This document shows, piece after piece, positions 8,841 through 21,107 of a stretch of 45,054 nucleotides of DNA. Under the pieces are notes generated by a model that made no database searches, was not told the DNA's origin, and saw only the letters and a list, made by a program, of their open reading frames with translations. Source of the DNA: Schinkia azotoformans LMG 9581 (GTDB taxonomy: Bacteria; Bacillota; Bacilli; Bacillales; Bacillaceae_J); assembly GCF_000307855.1 (NCBI RefSeq), contig NZ_AJLR01000092.1, positions 1 through 45,054 of the forward strand, read 5' to 3'. Position 1 is the stretch's first letter; each line of letters opens with the position of its first letter. The position numbers and the translations under genes were made by a program.

Positions 8841-8901
8841 ATCAAAAATAATATTTTTTAATATAAATTTTCGCATATTTCCGAATACGGGGGAGTCTTT
8901 A

Positions 8902-9627
8902 GTGGAAAAAGGGCAGTTGTTATATGAAGGCAAAGCAAAAAGAATTTACACCACAGAAGAAGAAAATATCGTTTGGGTTGAGTACAAGGACGATGCAACT
9001 GCTTTTAATGGTGAGAAAAAGGCGCAAATCAGTGGAAAAGGCCGCTTGAACAATCAAATTACGACATTGCTTTTTGAAAAGTTAGCGGAGGCAGGCATTG
9101 AAAACCACTTTGTTGAAAAGCTTTCTGATACCGAGCAACTTGTAAAAAAAGTAAAAATCATTCCGCTTGAAGTCGTAGTTCGCAATATTATCGCAGGCAG
9201 CCTTGCAAAAAGATTAGGAAACGAAGAAGGCACTGAACTAAAAAACGCAATCGTTGAATTTTATTATAAAAACGATGCATTAGGCGACCCAATCGTTAAT
9301 AACGATCACATTCAATATCTTGAAATAGCAACGGAAGCAGAGTTGCAAAAAATTAAACAGACGGCCCTTAAAGTGAATGACATTTTAGATCCATTTTTTG
9401 CAGAAAGAAATGTGATTTTAGTCGATTTCAAGCTTGAATTCGGTGTAACAGACAAAGGTGAATTGATTTTAGCTGATGAAATTTCACCTGACACATGCCG
9501 TCTTTGGGATAAAGCAACCAATCAAAAGCTTGATAAAGATATTTTCCGCCGTGATTTAGGTAATTTAACAGATGCTTATGAAGAAATTTTAAAACGTTTA
9601 GGAGGCGTAACTCAATGTTCAAAGTAA
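8902..9627 (+). CDS. purC: SAICAR synthase
   Basis: A 241-residue phosphoribosylaminoimidazole-succinocarboxamide synthase. It joins CAIR and aspartate using ATP. Visible family stretches are [20 protein letters not shown], the glycine-rich KISGKG-type loop ([14 protein letters not shown]), [20 protein letters not shown] and [13 protein letters not shown]. It starts with GTG after GGGGGAG. The 3' end overlaps purS by 13 nt. Confidence 0.96.
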   Translation: MEKGQLLYEGKAKRIYTTEEENIVWVEYKDDATAFNGEKKAQISGKGRLNNQITTLLFEKLAEAGIENHFVEKLSDTEQLVKKVKIIPLEVVVRNIIAGSLAKRLGNEEGTELKNAIVEFYYKNDALGDPIVNNDHIQYLEIATEAELQKIKQTALKVNDILDPFFAERNVILVDFKLEFGVTDKGELILADEISPDTCRLWDKATNQKLDKDIFRRDLGNLTDAYEEILKRLGGVTQCSK

Positions 9628-9869
9628 AGGTATATGTAACGTTAAAAGAAAGTGTTTTAGACCCGCAAGGTGCAGCAGTTAAAAATTCATTACACAGCAT
9701 GTCTTACAAGGATGTAACTAATGTCCGTATTGGTAAATATTTAGAATTAACACTTGATCAAAATACAGCAGATGTTGAACAAACAGTTAAAGAAATGTGT
9801 GACCGTCTATTAGCAAATCCAGTCATTGAAGATTATCGTTATGAAATTGAGGAGGTTGTCGCTCAGTGA
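9615..9869 (+). CDS. purS: FGAM synthase subunit PurS
   Basis: An 84-residue small subunit of the three-part formylglycinamidine ribonucleotide synthase (PurSQL). It starts [20 protein letters not shown], a close match to Bacillus PurS. The protein is a small alpha/beta dimer that bridges PurQ and PurL. It lies between purC and purQ, overlapping both (13 nt and 4 nt), so the three subunits are made together. Confidence 0.96.
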   Translation: MFKVKVYVTLKESVLDPQGAAVKNSLHSMSYKDVTNVRIGKYLELTLDQNTADVEQTVKEMCDRLLANPVIEDYRYEIEEVVAQ

Positions 9870-10552
9870 GATTCGCAGTGATCGTTTTTCCAGGATCCAA
9901 TTGTGATATTGATATGTATCATGCGATTAAGGATGAATTAGGGGAAGAAGTAGAATACGTTTGGCATACAGAGTCAGATTTGAGCAGATTTGATGCAATT
10001 CTACTACCTGGTGGTTTCTCTTATGGAGACTATCTACGTTGTGGAGCCATCGCTCGTTTCTCAAACATAATGGAAGCTGTTATACAAGCAGCTGAAGAAG
10101 GGAAGCCGGTTTTAGGAGTATGTAATGGCTTCCAAGTATTGTTGGAATCTGGGCTTCTTCCAGGTGCGATGAAGCGCAACAATAATTTGAAATTTATGTG
10201 CCGTCCGGTTGATCTTGAGGTCGTTAATAACAACACCATGTTCACAAGCGGTTATGAACAATCCGAAATTATTTCTGTTCCGATCGCTCATGGCGAAGGA
10301 AATTACGAGTGTGATGATGAGACTTTAAAAGAACTAGAGGAAAACAACCGAATTGTCTTCCGTTACCATGGCACGAATCCGAACGGTTCAAAAGCTGACA
10401 TTGCTGGAATTATCAATGAAAAAGGAAACGTATTAGGCATGATGCCTCATCCAGAACGTGCCGTTGATGAATTATTAGGTAGTGCAGACGGGCTTAAACT
10501 ATTTCAATCAATCTTGAAAAAATGGAGGGAAGCACATGTCGTTACTTCTTGA
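9866..10552 (+). CDS. purQ: FGAM synthase glutaminase subunit PurQ
   Basis: A 228-residue class I glutamine amidotransferase. It supplies ammonia to PurL. The nucleophile elbow is [17 protein letters not shown], with Cys at about residue 86. The catalytic His and Glu are in [14 protein letters not shown]. It starts with GTG overlapping the purS stop (GTGA). The 3' end overlaps purL by 17 nt. Confidence 0.96.
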   Translation: MRFAVIVFPGSNCDIDMYHAIKDELGEEVEYVWHTESDLSRFDAILLPGGFSYGDYLRCGAIARFSNIMEAVIQAAEEGKPVLGVCNGFQVLLESGLLPGAMKRNNNLKFMCRPVDLEVVNNNTMFTSGYEQSEIISVPIAHGEGNYECDDETLKELEENNRIVFRYHGTNPNGSKADIAGIINEKGNVLGMMPHPERAVDELLGSADGLKLFQSILKKWREAHVVTS

Positions 10553-12767
10553 ACCAACAGCAGCGCAAATTAAAGAAGAAGCTATATATCGTGAAATGGG
10601 ATTGAATGATGAAGAATTTGCAATGGTCGAAAAAATTCTTGGACGCCTTCCCAATTATACAGAACTAGGCCTATTTTCAGTAATGTGGTCAGAGCATTGC
10701 AGTTACAAAAACTCAAAGCCGGTCTTAAGAAAATTCCCGACTAAAGGTGAACGTGTATTGCAAGGACCTGGTGAGGGTGCTGGTATTGTTGATATTGGTG
10801 ACAAACAAGCCGTTGTTTTTAAAATTGAAAGTCATAACCATCCATCAGCAATTGAGCCATATCAAGGGGCAGCAACAGGGGTTGGCGGGATTATCCGTGA
10901 TGTCTTTTCAATGGGGGCACGCCCAATAGCAATCCTAGATTCACTTCGTTTTGGAGAGCTCACAACACCGCGCATGAAATATCTTTTCGAAGAAATTGTT
11001 CATGGGATTGCGGGATACGGAAATTGTATTGGAATCCCAACTGTCGGTGGAGAGATTCAATTTGATCCGTCTTATGAGGGAAATCCTCTCGTAAACGCGA
11101 TGTGTGTAGGCTTGATCAATCATGAAGATATAAAGAAAGGTCAGGCAAAAGGTGTTGGCAATACCGTTCTTTATGTTGGAGCATCAACAGGCCGTGACGG
11201 CATCCATGGGGCAACATTCGCTTCAGAGGAATTAAGCGAGGCATCTGAAGCAAAACGCCCGGCTGTTCAAGTTGGCGATCCATTTATGGAAAAACTGCTT
11301 CTTGAAGCATGCTTAGAAATTATTAAATCCGACGCCTTAGTTGGTATTCAAGATATGGGTGCTGCTGGACTTACATCATCATCTAGTGAGATGGCAAGCA
11401 AAGCAGGCTCCGGTATTGAAATGAATTTAGACTTAGTCCCACAGCGTGAAACAGGCATGACTGCTTATGAAATGATGCTATCTGAATCACAAGAACGTAT
11501 GTTATTAGTTGTTCAAAAGGGCCGTGAGCAAGAGATTATTGACATTTGCCATAAATATGGTCTTGAAGCAACAGCGATCGGAAAAGTTACCGACGACAAA
11601 ATGCTCCGCTTATATCATAAAGGGGAAGTAGTGGCAGATGTTCCGGTAGATGCACTTGCAGAAGATGCACCCGTCTATCATAAGCCATCTAAAGAGCCAG
11701 CTTATTATGGTGAATTCCAAAGGATGGCCTCATACGTTCCAACAGTAATAGATTATAAAGAAACGCTTGTACAGTTATTAAGCCAGCCTACCATTGCAAG
11801 CAAGGAATATGTATATGATCAATATGATTATATGGTTCGCACAAATACAGTAGTTGCACCGGGATCTGATGCAGCTGTACTAAGAATTCGCGGTACAAGA
11901 AAAGCATTGGCAATGACAACAGATTGTAATTCACGCTACTTATATCTTGATCCGGAAGTAGGCGGAAAGATTGCTGTAAGTGAGGCTGCACGTAATATCG
12001 TGTGCTCCGGTGGTGAGCCACTCGCGATTACAGATTGCTTGAATTTTGGAAATCCAGAAAAGCCGGAAATCTTCTGGCAGCTTGAAAAAGCTACAGATGG
12101 AATGAGTGCAGCATGTGAAGCATTAAGTGCACCGGTTATCGGCGGAAACGTCTCACTTTATAATGAAACAAATGGGGAAGCTATTTACCCGACACCTGTT
12201 GTTGGTATGGTAGGTTTAATTGAAGATATTGAGCATATTACGACTCAAAGCTTCAAAGAAGCTGGAGATCAAATTTATGTAATCGGTGAAGCAAAACCGG
12301 AATTTGGCGGCAGTGAATTACAAAAGATGCTTGAGGGGAAGATCTACGGAAAAGCACCTGAACTTGATCTTGAACTGGAAGTTAAGCGCCAGCAGCAATT
12401 GCTATCTGCAATCAAATCCGGTCTTGTTCAATCAGCCCATGATATTGCAGAAGGCGGATTAGCTGTTGCCATTGCGGAATCTTTAATGAATGATGACAAG
12501 TTAGGTGCTGATGTCCAAATCAAAGGTGATGCTGTAACAGCCTTATTTAGTGAAACACAATCACGTTTCATCGTTACAGTTAAAAAGGAAAATCAAGAAC
12601 AATTTGAAGCGATTGTAAAAGATGCCAGCTTAATTGGGGAAGTTACCCAAACAGGTGTTTTAACGTTCGTCGACGAAAAAGAAGTAGAGTTGTTATCAGC
12701 TGAAACCGAGCAACTTAAACGTGCTTGGCATGAAGCTATACCATGCCTGTTGAAATCAAAATCATAA
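10536..12767 (+). CDS. purL: FGAM synthase catalytic subunit PurL
   Basis: A 743-residue small-type PurL. It converts FGAR to FGAM with ATP and PurQ-derived ammonia. Visible blocks are [58 protein letters not shown] and the second-half GGNVSLYNE. The length is within one residue of the B. subtilis protein. The C-terminus IPCLLKSKS resembles B. subtilis IPCLLKSKA. Its last 25 nt contain the ancestral start region of purF (ATG at 12743) in another frame. Confidence 0.97.
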   Translation: MSLLLEPTAAQIKEEAIYREMGLNDEEFAMVEKILGRLPNYTELGLFSVMWSEHCSYKNSKPVLRKFPTKGERVLQGPGEGAGIVDIGDKQAVVFKIESHNHPSAIEPYQGAATGVGGIIRDVFSMGARPIAILDSLRFGELTTPRMKYLFEEIVHGIAGYGNCIGIPTVGGEIQFDPSYEGNPLVNAMCVGLINHEDIKKGQAKGVGNTVLYVGASTGRDGIHGATFASEELSEASEAKRPAVQVGDPFMEKLLLEACLEIIKSDALVGIQDMGAAGLTSSSSEMASKAGSGIEMNLDLVPQRETGMTAYEMMLSESQERMLLVVQKGREQEIIDICHKYGLEATAIGKVTDDKMLRLYHKGEVVADVPVDALAEDAPVYHKPSKEPAYYGEFQRMASYVPTVIDYKETLVQLLSQPTIASKEYVYDQYDYMVRTNTVVAPGSDAAVLRIRGTRKALAMTTDCNSRYLYLDPEVGGKIAVSEAARNIVCSGGEPLAITDCLNFGNPEKPEIFWQLEKATDGMSAACEALSAPVIGGNVSLYNETNGEAIYPTPVVGMVGLIEDIEHITTQSFKEAGDQIYVIGEAKPEFGGSELQKMLEGKIYGKAPELDLELEVKRQQQLLSAIKSGLVQSAHDIAEGGLAVAIAESLMNDDKLGADVQIKGDAVTALFSETQSRFIVTVKKENQEQFEAIVKDASLIGEVTQTGVLTFVDEKEVELLSAETEQLKRAWHEAIPCLLKSKS

Positions 12768-12780
12768 GGAGGAATGTGGT

Positions 12781-14184
12781 GTGTTTGGAGTTTGGGGACA
12801 CCCTGAAGCAGCGCGTTTAACCTATTACGGATTACACAGTCTTCAGCATCGCGGCCAAGAAGGTGCTGGAATTGTCGTAACAGATGGTGAAACGTTAAAA
12901 ATATCCAAAGGCCCAGGCCTCTTAACGGAAGTGTTTGGTACAGGTGAATTGGATAGTTTAACTGGAAAAGCAGCTATTGGTCATGTACGATACTCTACTG
13001 CCGGAGAAGAAGGTTATGAAAATGTTCAACCTTTACTATTTAACTCACAAACCGGCAGTTTAGCTTTGGCGCATAATGGAAGTCTCACGAATGCGGATGC
13101 ATTAAAAAGTCAATTAGAATACCAAGGTTCTATTTTTCAAACGACATCGGATACAGAAATACTAGCACATTTAATTAGACGGGTTGGCTTTGGAAACATA
13201 GAGGATCAAGTAAAAAGTGCATTGTCCATTTTAAAAGGAGCCTATGCATACCTTATTATGACTGAAAAGAAACTATTGGCTGCTCTTGATCCAAATGGAT
13301 TTCGTCCACTTTCCATTGGACGCCTTGATGGTGCCTATGTATTAGCGTCTGAGACATGTGCGTTTGATGTTATTGGGGCAACATATGAGCGTGAAGTAAT
13401 GCCAGGTGAGCTTATTATCATTGATGATACTGGCTTGCGTTCTGAACGATTTACAATGAATGCTAATCATGCAGTTTGCAGTATGGAATATATTTATTTT
13501 GCTCGTCCAGACAGCGATTTTGACAACATTAATGTTCACAGTGCACGCAAGCGCCTTGGTAAACAAATGGTAGCAGAAGCACCAGTAGAAGCAGATGTTG
13601 TAACAGGTGTACCTGATTCTAGTATTTCAGCAGCAATTGGGTATGCGGAAGCTTCCGGCATTCCATATGAATTAGGACTCATAAAAAATCGATATGTTGG
13701 CAGGACATTTATTCAACCTACACAAGAAATGCGTGAGCGCGGTGTGAAAATGAAATTGTCACCAGTACGCGGTGTTGTGGAAGGGAAACGTGTTGTTATG
13801 GTTGATGATTCGATTGTGCGCGGAACCACGAGTAGAAGAATCGTTCAACTACTTCGCGATGCAGGTGCAATTGAGGTTCACGTAAGAATCACCGCACCAC
13901 CAATCGAGTTTCCATGTTTTTATGGTGTCGATACAACTTCAAAAGAAGAGTTAATTGCTGCATCAATGTCAATAGAAGAAATCCGTCAGGAAATTGGCGC
14001 AGATTCCCTTGAGTTTTTATCAAAAGAAGGGTTATTAAAAGCAATTGGAAGACAAGACCAGGATGAAAACTGCGGTCAATGTTTGGCATGTTTCACAGGC
14101 AAATATCCAACTGAGGTCTTTCCTGATGAAGCCACAAATTCTAATATGGCGGCTCAAAAAAAAACTAAGGCCCCGACGTCGTAA
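12781..14184 (+). CDS. purF: Amidophosphoribosyltransferase, N-terminus disrupted by an apparent 1-nt deletion
   Basis: This is the first committed step of purine synthesis: PRPP plus glutamine to phosphoribosylamine. The open frame has GTG at 12781 (VFGVWGHPEAARL). In the family the protein is made with an 11-residue propeptide, then Cys1 (EECGVFGIWGH in B. subtilis). Here GAG GAA TGT GGT (12769-12780) encodes EECG in frame, but a TGA at 12751 blocks any start before it. The usual overlapping start (ATG 12743, M-P-V-E-I-K) is in another frame. Adding one base near ATAAGG (12764-12769) would restore an 11-residue propeptide. AAGGAGG sits 8 nt before the GTG, but that start would lose the glutaminase nucleophile. 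The PRPP motif VMVDDSIVRGTTSRR and the Fe-S cysteines (HAVCSMEY, EFPCFYG, CGQCLAC) are intact. Confidence 0.85.
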   Translation: MFGVWGHPEAARLTYYGLHSLQHRGQEGAGIVVTDGETLKISKGPGLLTEVFGTGELDSLTGKAAIGHVRYSTAGEEGYENVQPLLFNSQTGSLALAHNGSLTNADALKSQLEYQGSIFQTTSDTEILAHLIRRVGFGNIEDQVKSALSILKGAYAYLIMTEKKLLAALDPNGFRPLSIGRLDGAYVLASETCAFDVIGATYEREVMPGELIIIDDTGLRSERFTMNANHAVCSMEYIYFARPDSDFDNINVHSARKRLGKQMVAEAPVEADVVTGVPDSSISAAIGYAEASGIPYELGLIKNRYVGRTFIQPTQEMRERGVKMKLSPVRGVVEGKRVVMVDDSIVRGTTSRRIVQLLRDAGAIEVHVRITAPPIEFPCFYGVDTTSKEELIAASMSIEEIRQEIGADSLEFLSKEGLLKAIGRQDQDENCGQCLACFTGKYPTEVFPDEATNSNMAAQKKTKAPTS

Positions 14185-14194
14185 GTAGGGGCCT
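14168..14194 (+). repeat. Short hairpin across the purF stop codon
   Basis: AGGCCCC (14168-14174) can pair with GGGGCCT (14188-14194) around a 13-nt loop that contains the purF TAA. There is no T-run, so it is an intercistronic stem rather than a clear terminator. Confidence 0.5.
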
Positions 14195-14234
14195 GTAAGT
14201 TGCAAAAAAATAGCTGAAAGAGGAGATAAAAGAC

Positions 14235-15275
14235 ATGTCAAATGCTTACAAGAACGCCGGTGTAGATATTGAAGCAGGCTATGAATCTGTTAATCGCATG
14301 AAAAAACATGTTCAAAAAACAGTCCGTCCTGAGGTGCTTGGTGGTTTAGGCGGCTTTGGTGGTATGTTTGATCTTTCAAAAATGAATGTGAAAGAGCCGG
14401 TTTTAATTTCTGGTACAGATGGTGTTGGTACGAAGCTAATGCTTGCTTTTATGATGGATAAGCATGATACGATCGGCATTGACTGTGTGGCCATGTGTGT
14501 GAACGATATTGTCGTTCAAGGAGCAGAACCACTTTATTTCTTAGACTATATTGCCTGCGGTAAGGCACTTCCTGAGAGAATTGAAATGATAGTAAAAGGT
14601 GTAGCGGATGGCTGTGTTCAGGCAGGCTGTGCTCTAATCGGCGGAGAAACAGCAGAAATGCCTGGTATGTATGATGTAAATGAGTACGATCTAGCTGGCT
14701 TTGCTGTAGGTGTTGCTGAAAAGTCAAAGATGATTACAGGAACAACGATTGAAGCGGGCGATGTGTTAATTGGGATCGCTTCAAGCGGAATCCATAGTAA
14801 TGGCTACTCATTAGTGCGTAAGGTCCTTCTTGAGGATGGGAAGCTTGACCTTCATGTAACATATGAAGGCTTAAACGGTACATTGGGTGAAGAATTACTC
14901 CGTCCAACAAAAATTTATGTAAAACCACTTTTGGAATTAATCAAAAAGTTTAATATAAAAGGTTTAGCTCACATTACTGGTGGTGGATTTATTGAAAATA
15001 TTCCTAGAATGCTTCCGGAAGGCGTAGCTGCAGAAATCGATTATGGTACATGGCCAATATTGCCAATCTTCAATTTGATCGAAAAGACTGGAAACTTAAA
15101 GCAAAAAGATCTATTCAATGTTTTTAACATGGGCATCGGCATGGTAGCGGTTGTTAATGAAAGTGAAGCAGATGATGTTTTAGCGACACTTGAAACTCTT
15201 GGTGAAAAGGCATATAAGATTGGTCGTGTTAAAAACGGTGAAGGAGTTTCCTTTAGTGGAGGCAATCTAGAATGA
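14235..15275 (+). CDS. purM: AIR synthase (phosphoribosylformylglycinamidine cyclo-ligase)
   Basis: A 346-residue enzyme that closes the imidazole ring, turning FGAM into AIR with ATP. It belongs to the PurM/PurL ATP-binding superfamily. Visible stretches are [49 protein letters not shown] and [18 protein letters not shown]. The length equals B. subtilis PurM. AGAGGAG stands before the ATG. It overlaps purN by 4 nt. Confidence 0.97.
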   Translation: MSNAYKNAGVDIEAGYESVNRMKKHVQKTVRPEVLGGLGGFGGMFDLSKMNVKEPVLISGTDGVGTKLMLAFMMDKHDTIGIDCVAMCVNDIVVQGAEPLYFLDYIACGKALPERIEMIVKGVADGCVQAGCALIGGETAEMPGMYDVNEYDLAGFAVGVAEKSKMITGTTIEAGDVLIGIASSGIHSNGYSLVRKVLLEDGKLDLHVTYEGLNGTLGEELLRPTKIYVKPLLELIKKFNIKGLAHITGGGFIENIPRMLPEGVAAEIDYGTWPILPIFNLIEKTGNLKQKDLFNVFNMGIGMVAVVNESEADDVLATLETLGEKAYKIGRVKNGEGVSFSGGNLE

Positions 15276-15850
15276 AAAAAATAGCGGTGTTTGCATCAGG
15301 CAGCGGATCTAACTTTCAGGCATTAGTAGATGCAGCAAAGGCTAATCAGCTGTCCGCGGAAATTGTCTTGATGGTTTGTGATAAACCAAGAGCTTATGCA
15401 ATCGAGCGGGCAGATAAAGCGGGTGTACCATCTTTGGTGATTTCTCCTAAGGATTTCGCTTCAAAAACAGATTATGAAAAAGAAATTTTACAAAAGCTTA
15501 ATGAGAGCGGAGTAGAATTAATTGTACTCGCTGGGTACATGCGTTTGATCGGTGAAACATTGTTATCGGCCTATGAAGGAAGAATTGTAAATATCCATCC
15601 GTCCCTATTGCCGTCTTTTGCTGGAAAAGATGCGATCGGACAAGCCTTCCAAGCAAAGGTGAAGATTACTGGCGTAACGGTTCATTATGTTGACGAGGGT
15701 ATGGATACAGGTCCGATCATTGCTCAAGAAGCGGTGAAGATGGATGAACATGAGACACGGGAAAGCCTTGAAGCGAAAATCCATCAAGTTGAGCATTTAT
15801 TATATCCACGTGTTATACAAAAATTATGTTCCACTGATAGGAAAGTATAA
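15272..15850 (+). CDS. purN: Phosphoribosylglycinamide formyltransferase
   Basis: A 192-residue 10-formyl-THF-dependent GAR transformylase. The fold begins [18 protein letters not shown]. The catalytic Asn and His are in [11 protein letters not shown], and the catalytic Asp is in [15 protein letters not shown]. Translation is coupled to purM by an ATGA overlap. The C-terminus is close to the usual 195 residues. Confidence 0.96.
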   Translation: MKKIAVFASGSGSNFQALVDAAKANQLSAEIVLMVCDKPRAYAIERADKAGVPSLVISPKDFASKTDYEKEILQKLNESGVELIVLAGYMRLIGETLLSAYEGRIVNIHPSLLPSFAGKDAIGQAFQAKVKITGVTVHYVDEGMDTGPIIAQEAVKMDEHETRESLEAKIHQVEHLLYPRVIQKLCSTDRKV

Positions 15851-15871
15851 ATTTCGGTGGAAATCAGTATA

Positions 15872-15920
15872 AGAAAGGACATCAACTTCCGCCATTATGG
15901 GCGGAAAGTCGTGTCTTTCT
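15872..15920 (+). repeat. Long hairpin in the purN-purH gap
   Basis: Outer arms AGAAAGGACA (15872-15881) and TGTCTTTCT (15912-15920), and inner ACTTCCGCC with GGGCGGAAAGT around ATTAT, fill most of the 87-nt gap. The next bases are AAGGGGG, the purH ribosome binding site. It may affect mRNA stability or access to that site. Confidence 0.6.
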
Positions 15921-15937
15921 AAGGGGGAGAAATAGTA

Positions 15938-17476
15938 ATGGCAATTAAACGTGCACTAGTTAGTGTTTCTAATAAAGAAGGGATCGTTCCTTTCGTGCAA
16001 GCACTTGTTGAAAATGGGGTTGAGGTTATCTCAACTGGCGGTACAAGCAAGGTTTTAAAAGAAAATGGTGTGAAGGTCATTGGAATTTCTGAAGTAACAG
16101 GATTCCCAGAAATTATGGATGGACGGGTAAAAACACTTCACCCCAATATTCATGGTGCATTGCTTGCGGTTCGTGATAATCCTGAACATAGTAAAGCGCT
16201 AGAGGAGCATAATATCACTCCAATTGATCTTGTTGTAGTAAACCTCTATCCTTTCCAAGCTACGATTGCGAAGCCGGATGTTGCATTCGAAGATGCAATT
16301 GAAAATATTGATATCGGTGGTCCAACAATGCTTCGTTCTGCAGCCAAGAACCATGGTGATGTTGCTGTTGTTGTTGATCCTCTTGACTATGACCGCGTAT
16401 TAGCTGATATTAAGGAAACTGGAGATGTAAGTAAGGAACTAAAACAAAAGCTTGCTGCAAAAGTTTTCCGTCATACAGCTGCCTATGATGCGGTTATCTC
16501 TGAATACTTAACAAAACAGGCTGGTGAAGAAGACCCGGAATCACTAACTGTAACATTTGAAAAGCGTCAAGACTTACGTTACGGAGAAAATCCACACCAA
16601 AAAGCTACATTCTATAAAAAACCATTAGGCTCAGAATCTTCGATTGCGGCAGCAAATCAACTTCATGGAAAAGAGCTATCATACAATAATATTAACGATG
16701 CAGACGCTGCTTTAAGTATTGTTAAAGAATTTACGAAACCTGCTGTTGTTGCTTTAAAGCATATGAATCCATGTGGAGTTGGTGTTGGTGAAACTGTTGA
16801 AGAAGCTTTTGACAAAGCTTACGCAGCAGACCCAGTATCTATTTTTGGTGGCATTATCGCAACAAATCGTGAGGTGGATGCAGCCACTGCCCTAAAAATG
16901 AAAGAGATCTTCCTAGAGATTATAATTGCTCCTTCCTTTAGTGAAGAAGCATTGGAAATTTTAACTTCTAAGAAAAACTTACGTCTATTAACACTTTCTT
17001 TTGCAGAAGATAAAAAGCCAGAGAAGAAAATGACATCGATTCACGGCGGCCTTCTTGTTCAAGATGAGGATACATTTGGTTTGGATGATGCAACCATCAT
17101 AATTCCAACTAAACGCGAGCCAACTGAGGAAGAGTGGAAGGATCTTGAGCTAGCTTGGAAGGTTGTTAAGCACGTTAAGTCAAATGCGATTGTATTAGCA
17201 AAGGATAATATGACCATTGGTGTTGGTGCTGGCCAAATGAATCGGGTTGGTTCAGCAAAAATTGCGATTGAACAAGCTGGTGAAAAAGCTAACGGCTCAG
17301 CAATGGGCTCGGATGCCTTCTTCCCAATGCCAGATACTGTTGAGGAAGCAGCAAAGGCTGGCATCACTGCGATTATTCAACCAGGTGGTTCGATTCGTGA
17401 TGAAGACTCCATTAAGAAATGTGATGAGTTCGGAATCGCAATGGTATTTACAGGAGTTCGTCATTTTAAACATTAG
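15938..17476 (+). CDS. purH: Bifunctional AICAR transformylase / IMP cyclohydrolase
   Basis: A 512-residue enzyme for the last two steps to IMP. The N-terminal MGS-like cyclohydrolase domain begins [20 protein letters not shown] and contains [13 protein letters not shown] and [17 protein letters not shown]. The C-terminal formyltransferase half carries the catalytic Lys-His in [13 protein letters not shown] and ends [19 protein letters not shown]. The length equals B. subtilis PurH. AGGGGGAG precedes the ATG. Confidence 0.97.
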   Translation: MAIKRALVSVSNKEGIVPFVQALVENGVEVISTGGTSKVLKENGVKVIGISEVTGFPEIMDGRVKTLHPNIHGALLAVRDNPEHSKALEEHNITPIDLVVVNLYPFQATIAKPDVAFEDAIENIDIGGPTMLRSAAKNHGDVAVVVDPLDYDRVLADIKETGDVSKELKQKLAAKVFRHTAAYDAVISEYLTKQAGEEDPESLTVTFEKRQDLRYGENPHQKATFYKKPLGSESSIAAANQLHGKELSYNNINDADAALSIVKEFTKPAVVALKHMNPCGVGVGETVEEAFDKAYAADPVSIFGGIIATNREVDAATALKMKEIFLEIIIAPSFSEEALEILTSKKNLRLLTLSFAEDKKPEKKMTSIHGGLLVQDEDTFGLDDATIIIPTKREPTEEEWKDLELAWKVVKHVKSNAIVLAKDNMTIGVGAGQMNRVGSAKIAIEQAGEKANGSAMGSDAFFPMPDTVEEAAKAGITAIIQPGGSIRDEDSIKKCDEFGIAMVFTGVRHFKH

Positions 17477-18832
<1,356 letters not shown>

Positions 18833-18843
18833 AAAATTAGATC

Positions 18844-18878
18844 AAAGTGGCTAACCCAATGGTTAGCCACTTTTACTT
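18844..18878. terminator. pur operon terminator, probably bidirectional
   Basis: AAAGTGGCTAACC (18844-18856), loop CAAT, then GGTTAGCCACTTT (18861-18873), a 13-bp stem followed by TACTTTT. It lies between convergent purD and the DUF2892 gene. Confidence 0.9.
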
Positions 18879-19166
18879 TTATGTTGGATTTGTGATGCCT
18901 TCAGTAATGTCATCCGGTAATGCCAATGGTGTTTCCTCGACATGGACTTTGTCCTGTTGTTTATCCTGATATTGCTCAAAAAGAGCGGTTAAAGGGCAAA
19001 ATTTTGTAATTCCTTCAGCCACTTTCATGGCAGCCATGACAGCAACCCAGAAATAGGAATCGCGCCAAGGGTTTTTTACCATTTTTGCTGTTGCCCATGC
19101 CAGCATTGTAAAACCGAATGTCATGCGAATAAGGGCGTTAATAGTACCAATATTAGGTTTAACCAT
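18879..19166 (-). CDS. DUF2892 family small membrane protein
   Basis: A 95-residue protein starting MVKPNIGTINALIRMTFGFT, the typical DUF2892 opening (N-I-G-x-x-x-x-x-x-R). Two hydrophobic segments are visible (about residues 10-28 and 37-53), followed by KFCPLTALF, the usual C-P-L motif after the second helix. The tail is acidic. The family often occurs alone or fused to rhodanese domains, and its function is unknown. On the minus strand AGGAGG precedes the ATG. It converges with purD. Confidence 0.82.
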   Translation of the reverse strand: MVKPNIGTINALIRMTFGFTMLAWATAKMVKNPWRDSYFWVAVMAAMKVAEGITKFCPLTALFEQYQDKQQDKVHVEETPLALPDDITEGITNPT

Positions 19167-19281
19167 AAAGAAAATTTTACCTCCTTTATTTTGTCAAAAA
19201 TTCTTAAGCCTCTTTAGTGCGTTAAATTAAGAAATATGGTACGATAAGAGTACGAATGTGTTATGAGAATGGAGGATCACT

Positions 19282-21021
19282 ATGCCTGATCGTTATCGAT
19301 GGAGGACAAAGCTCATCCGTGAACAAATTTCGATACTCAATGGAAAAAAGTCACCATCAATCGTACTAAAAAATGCGACCTATTTAAATCAAGCGTTACG
19401 TAAGTGGCTAAAGGCCAATATTTGGATTTACGAAGACCGCATTGTATACGTAGGAAGCGATCTCCCTGAGATTTATGAGCAAACCGAATTTGTAGATTGT
19501 GAAAATAAATTTGTTGTTCCTGGTTATATTGAGCCACATGTTCATCCTTTTCAATTATATAATCCCCTAACATTTGCTCAATATGCATCACAAACTGGAA
19601 CAACAACATTGATAAACGACAACTTAATGCTTGTACTAATGTTACCTAAAAAGAAAGCGTTTTCTTTGATTGATGAACTAAATTGTTTACCAAGCTCCAT
19701 GTATTGGTGGTGCAGGTATGACCCGCAGACAGAGATTCCGGGGGAGGAACAAATTTTTTCTCCAGAAAATATTAAAGAATGGCTTGAACATGATTTGGTC
19801 ATGCAGGGAGGGGAATTGACCTCTTGGCCAAAGGTTTTAGACGGGGATGATTTACTGCTTCATTGGATGCAAGAAACGAAGAGATTAAGAAAGCCAATTG
19901 AAGGACATTTACCAGGTGCATCTGAAAAAACACTTACAAAAATGCGCCTGATGGGTGTAGATTGTGATCATGAGTCAATGACAGGTGAAGATGTATTAAT
20001 GAGGCTTACCCAAGGTTATACGGCTTCTTTACGGTACTCATCGATACGCCCTGACTTGCCTAAGATTTTAGAAGAAATCTTGGAACTCGGAATCGATAAT
20101 TTCGATCGATTAACATTTACAACTGACGGTTCACCACCTGCCTTTTACAAGGATGGGGTCCTGGATAAAATGATAAAAATCGCCATTGACAAAGGTATCC
20201 CTGAAATAGACGCTTATAACATGGCAACCTATAATGTTGCCAAGCATTATGATCTTGATCATGTTCATGGTATGATTGGACCTGGAAGAATCGCACATTT
20301 AAATATTTTAGATGATATTAGAAATCCGAGTCCGGTTTCCGTTATTGCTAAAGGGAAATGGGTGCGAAGAGACGGTAAACCAATCGTTAATGTTTCTGAA
20401 TTCCCATGGGATAAGTACAGCTTGGAACCGCTAAAAATAGATTGGGAACTAACAGCGGATGATTTGCAATTTTCAATGCCGTTTGGAATGGAAATGATAA
20501 ACTCAGTGATAACGAAGCCTTATTCTATCGGTTTTGACGTTTCTGTGGATGAACTGCCAATGGACCATGATGAAAGCTTCTTAATGCTTGTTGACAAAAA
20601 CGGAAAATGGAGAATCAATACTGTTATCAAAGGATTTGCCAACAAAGTATGTGGTTTTGCAAGCTCTTATTCCAATACAGGTGATATCGTATTAATTGGG
20701 AAGAATAAGAAAGACATGTTGACAGCATTTAATAGAATGAAAAAAATTGGCGGCGGTCTTGTTCTTGTGGAGAATGGTGAAATTATTCATGAAATTGAAC
20801 TAAAGCTGAACGGAATCATGTCTTCTAAAAATCTTGAAGAATTAATAAAAGAAGAAAATACATTGTTTGCATTATTAAAAGAGAGAGGCTATAAGTTTGT
20901 TGACCCAGTATATACTTTGTTATTTTTATCATCAACTCATTTACCATATATTCGGGTTACACCTCAAGGAATTTTCGATGTTATGAAAAAAACTATACTC
21001 TTCCCTTCGATTATGCGTTAA
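19282..21021 (+). CDS. yerA: Adenine deaminase / YerA-type amidohydrolase
   Basis: A 579-residue metal-dependent hydrolase of the adenine deaminase family, which turns adenine into hypoxanthine. Metal-site motifs are VVPGYIEPHVHP (HxH), IEGHLPGAS, CDHESMTGEDV and TFTTDGSPP. A C-terminal adenine deaminase domain follows. Its place after the pur operon matches B. subtilis yerA. Purine salvage is a sensible role, but the exact substrate of YerA is less certain than that of AdeC, which has the canonical name. GGAGGATCACT precedes the ATG. Confidence 0.85.
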   Translation: MPDRYRWRTKLIREQISILNGKKSPSIVLKNATYLNQALRKWLKANIWIYEDRIVYVGSDLPEIYEQTEFVDCENKFVVPGYIEPHVHPFQLYNPLTFAQYASQTGTTTLINDNLMLVLMLPKKKAFSLIDELNCLPSSMYWWCRYDPQTEIPGEEQIFSPENIKEWLEHDLVMQGGELTSWPKVLDGDDLLLHWMQETKRLRKPIEGHLPGASEKTLTKMRLMGVDCDHESMTGEDVLMRLTQGYTASLRYSSIRPDLPKILEEILELGIDNFDRLTFTTDGSPPAFYKDGVLDKMIKIAIDKGIPEIDAYNMATYNVAKHYDLDHVHGMIGPGRIAHLNILDDIRNPSPVSVIAKGKWVRRDGKPIVNVSEFPWDKYSLEPLKIDWELTADDLQFSMPFGMEMINSVITKPYSIGFDVSVDELPMDHDESFLMLVDKNGKWRINTVIKGFANKVCGFASSYSNTGDIVLIGKNKKDMLTAFNRMKKIGGGLVLVENGEIIHEIELKLNGIMSSKNLEELIKEENTLFALLKERGYKFVDPVYTLLFLSSTHLPYIRVTPQGIFDVMKKTILFPSIMR

Positions 21022-21040
21022 ACTGATAAAGTATAAAAGA

Positions 21041-21084
21041 GAAAGACATAGTATTTGTCTTATTAGATAGATGTTATGTCTTTC
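21041..21084 (+). terminator. Hairpin after yerA
   Basis: GAAAGACATA (21041-21050) and TATGTCTTTC (21075-21084) form a 10-bp perfect stem with a 24-nt loop. The following sequence is ATTTAAAAAGG, without a clear T-run, so the terminator strength is uncertain. Confidence 0.5.
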
Positions 21085-21107
21085 ATTTAAAAAGGGTCGT
21101 GGATTAG

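Noticed and set aside
12743-12781. Programmed -1 frameshift to make purF
   Set aside because: I saw no classical slippery heptamer (such as A-AAA-AAG) at the shift point. A single-base indel, real or from assembly, is simpler. Kept only as a possibility in the finding.
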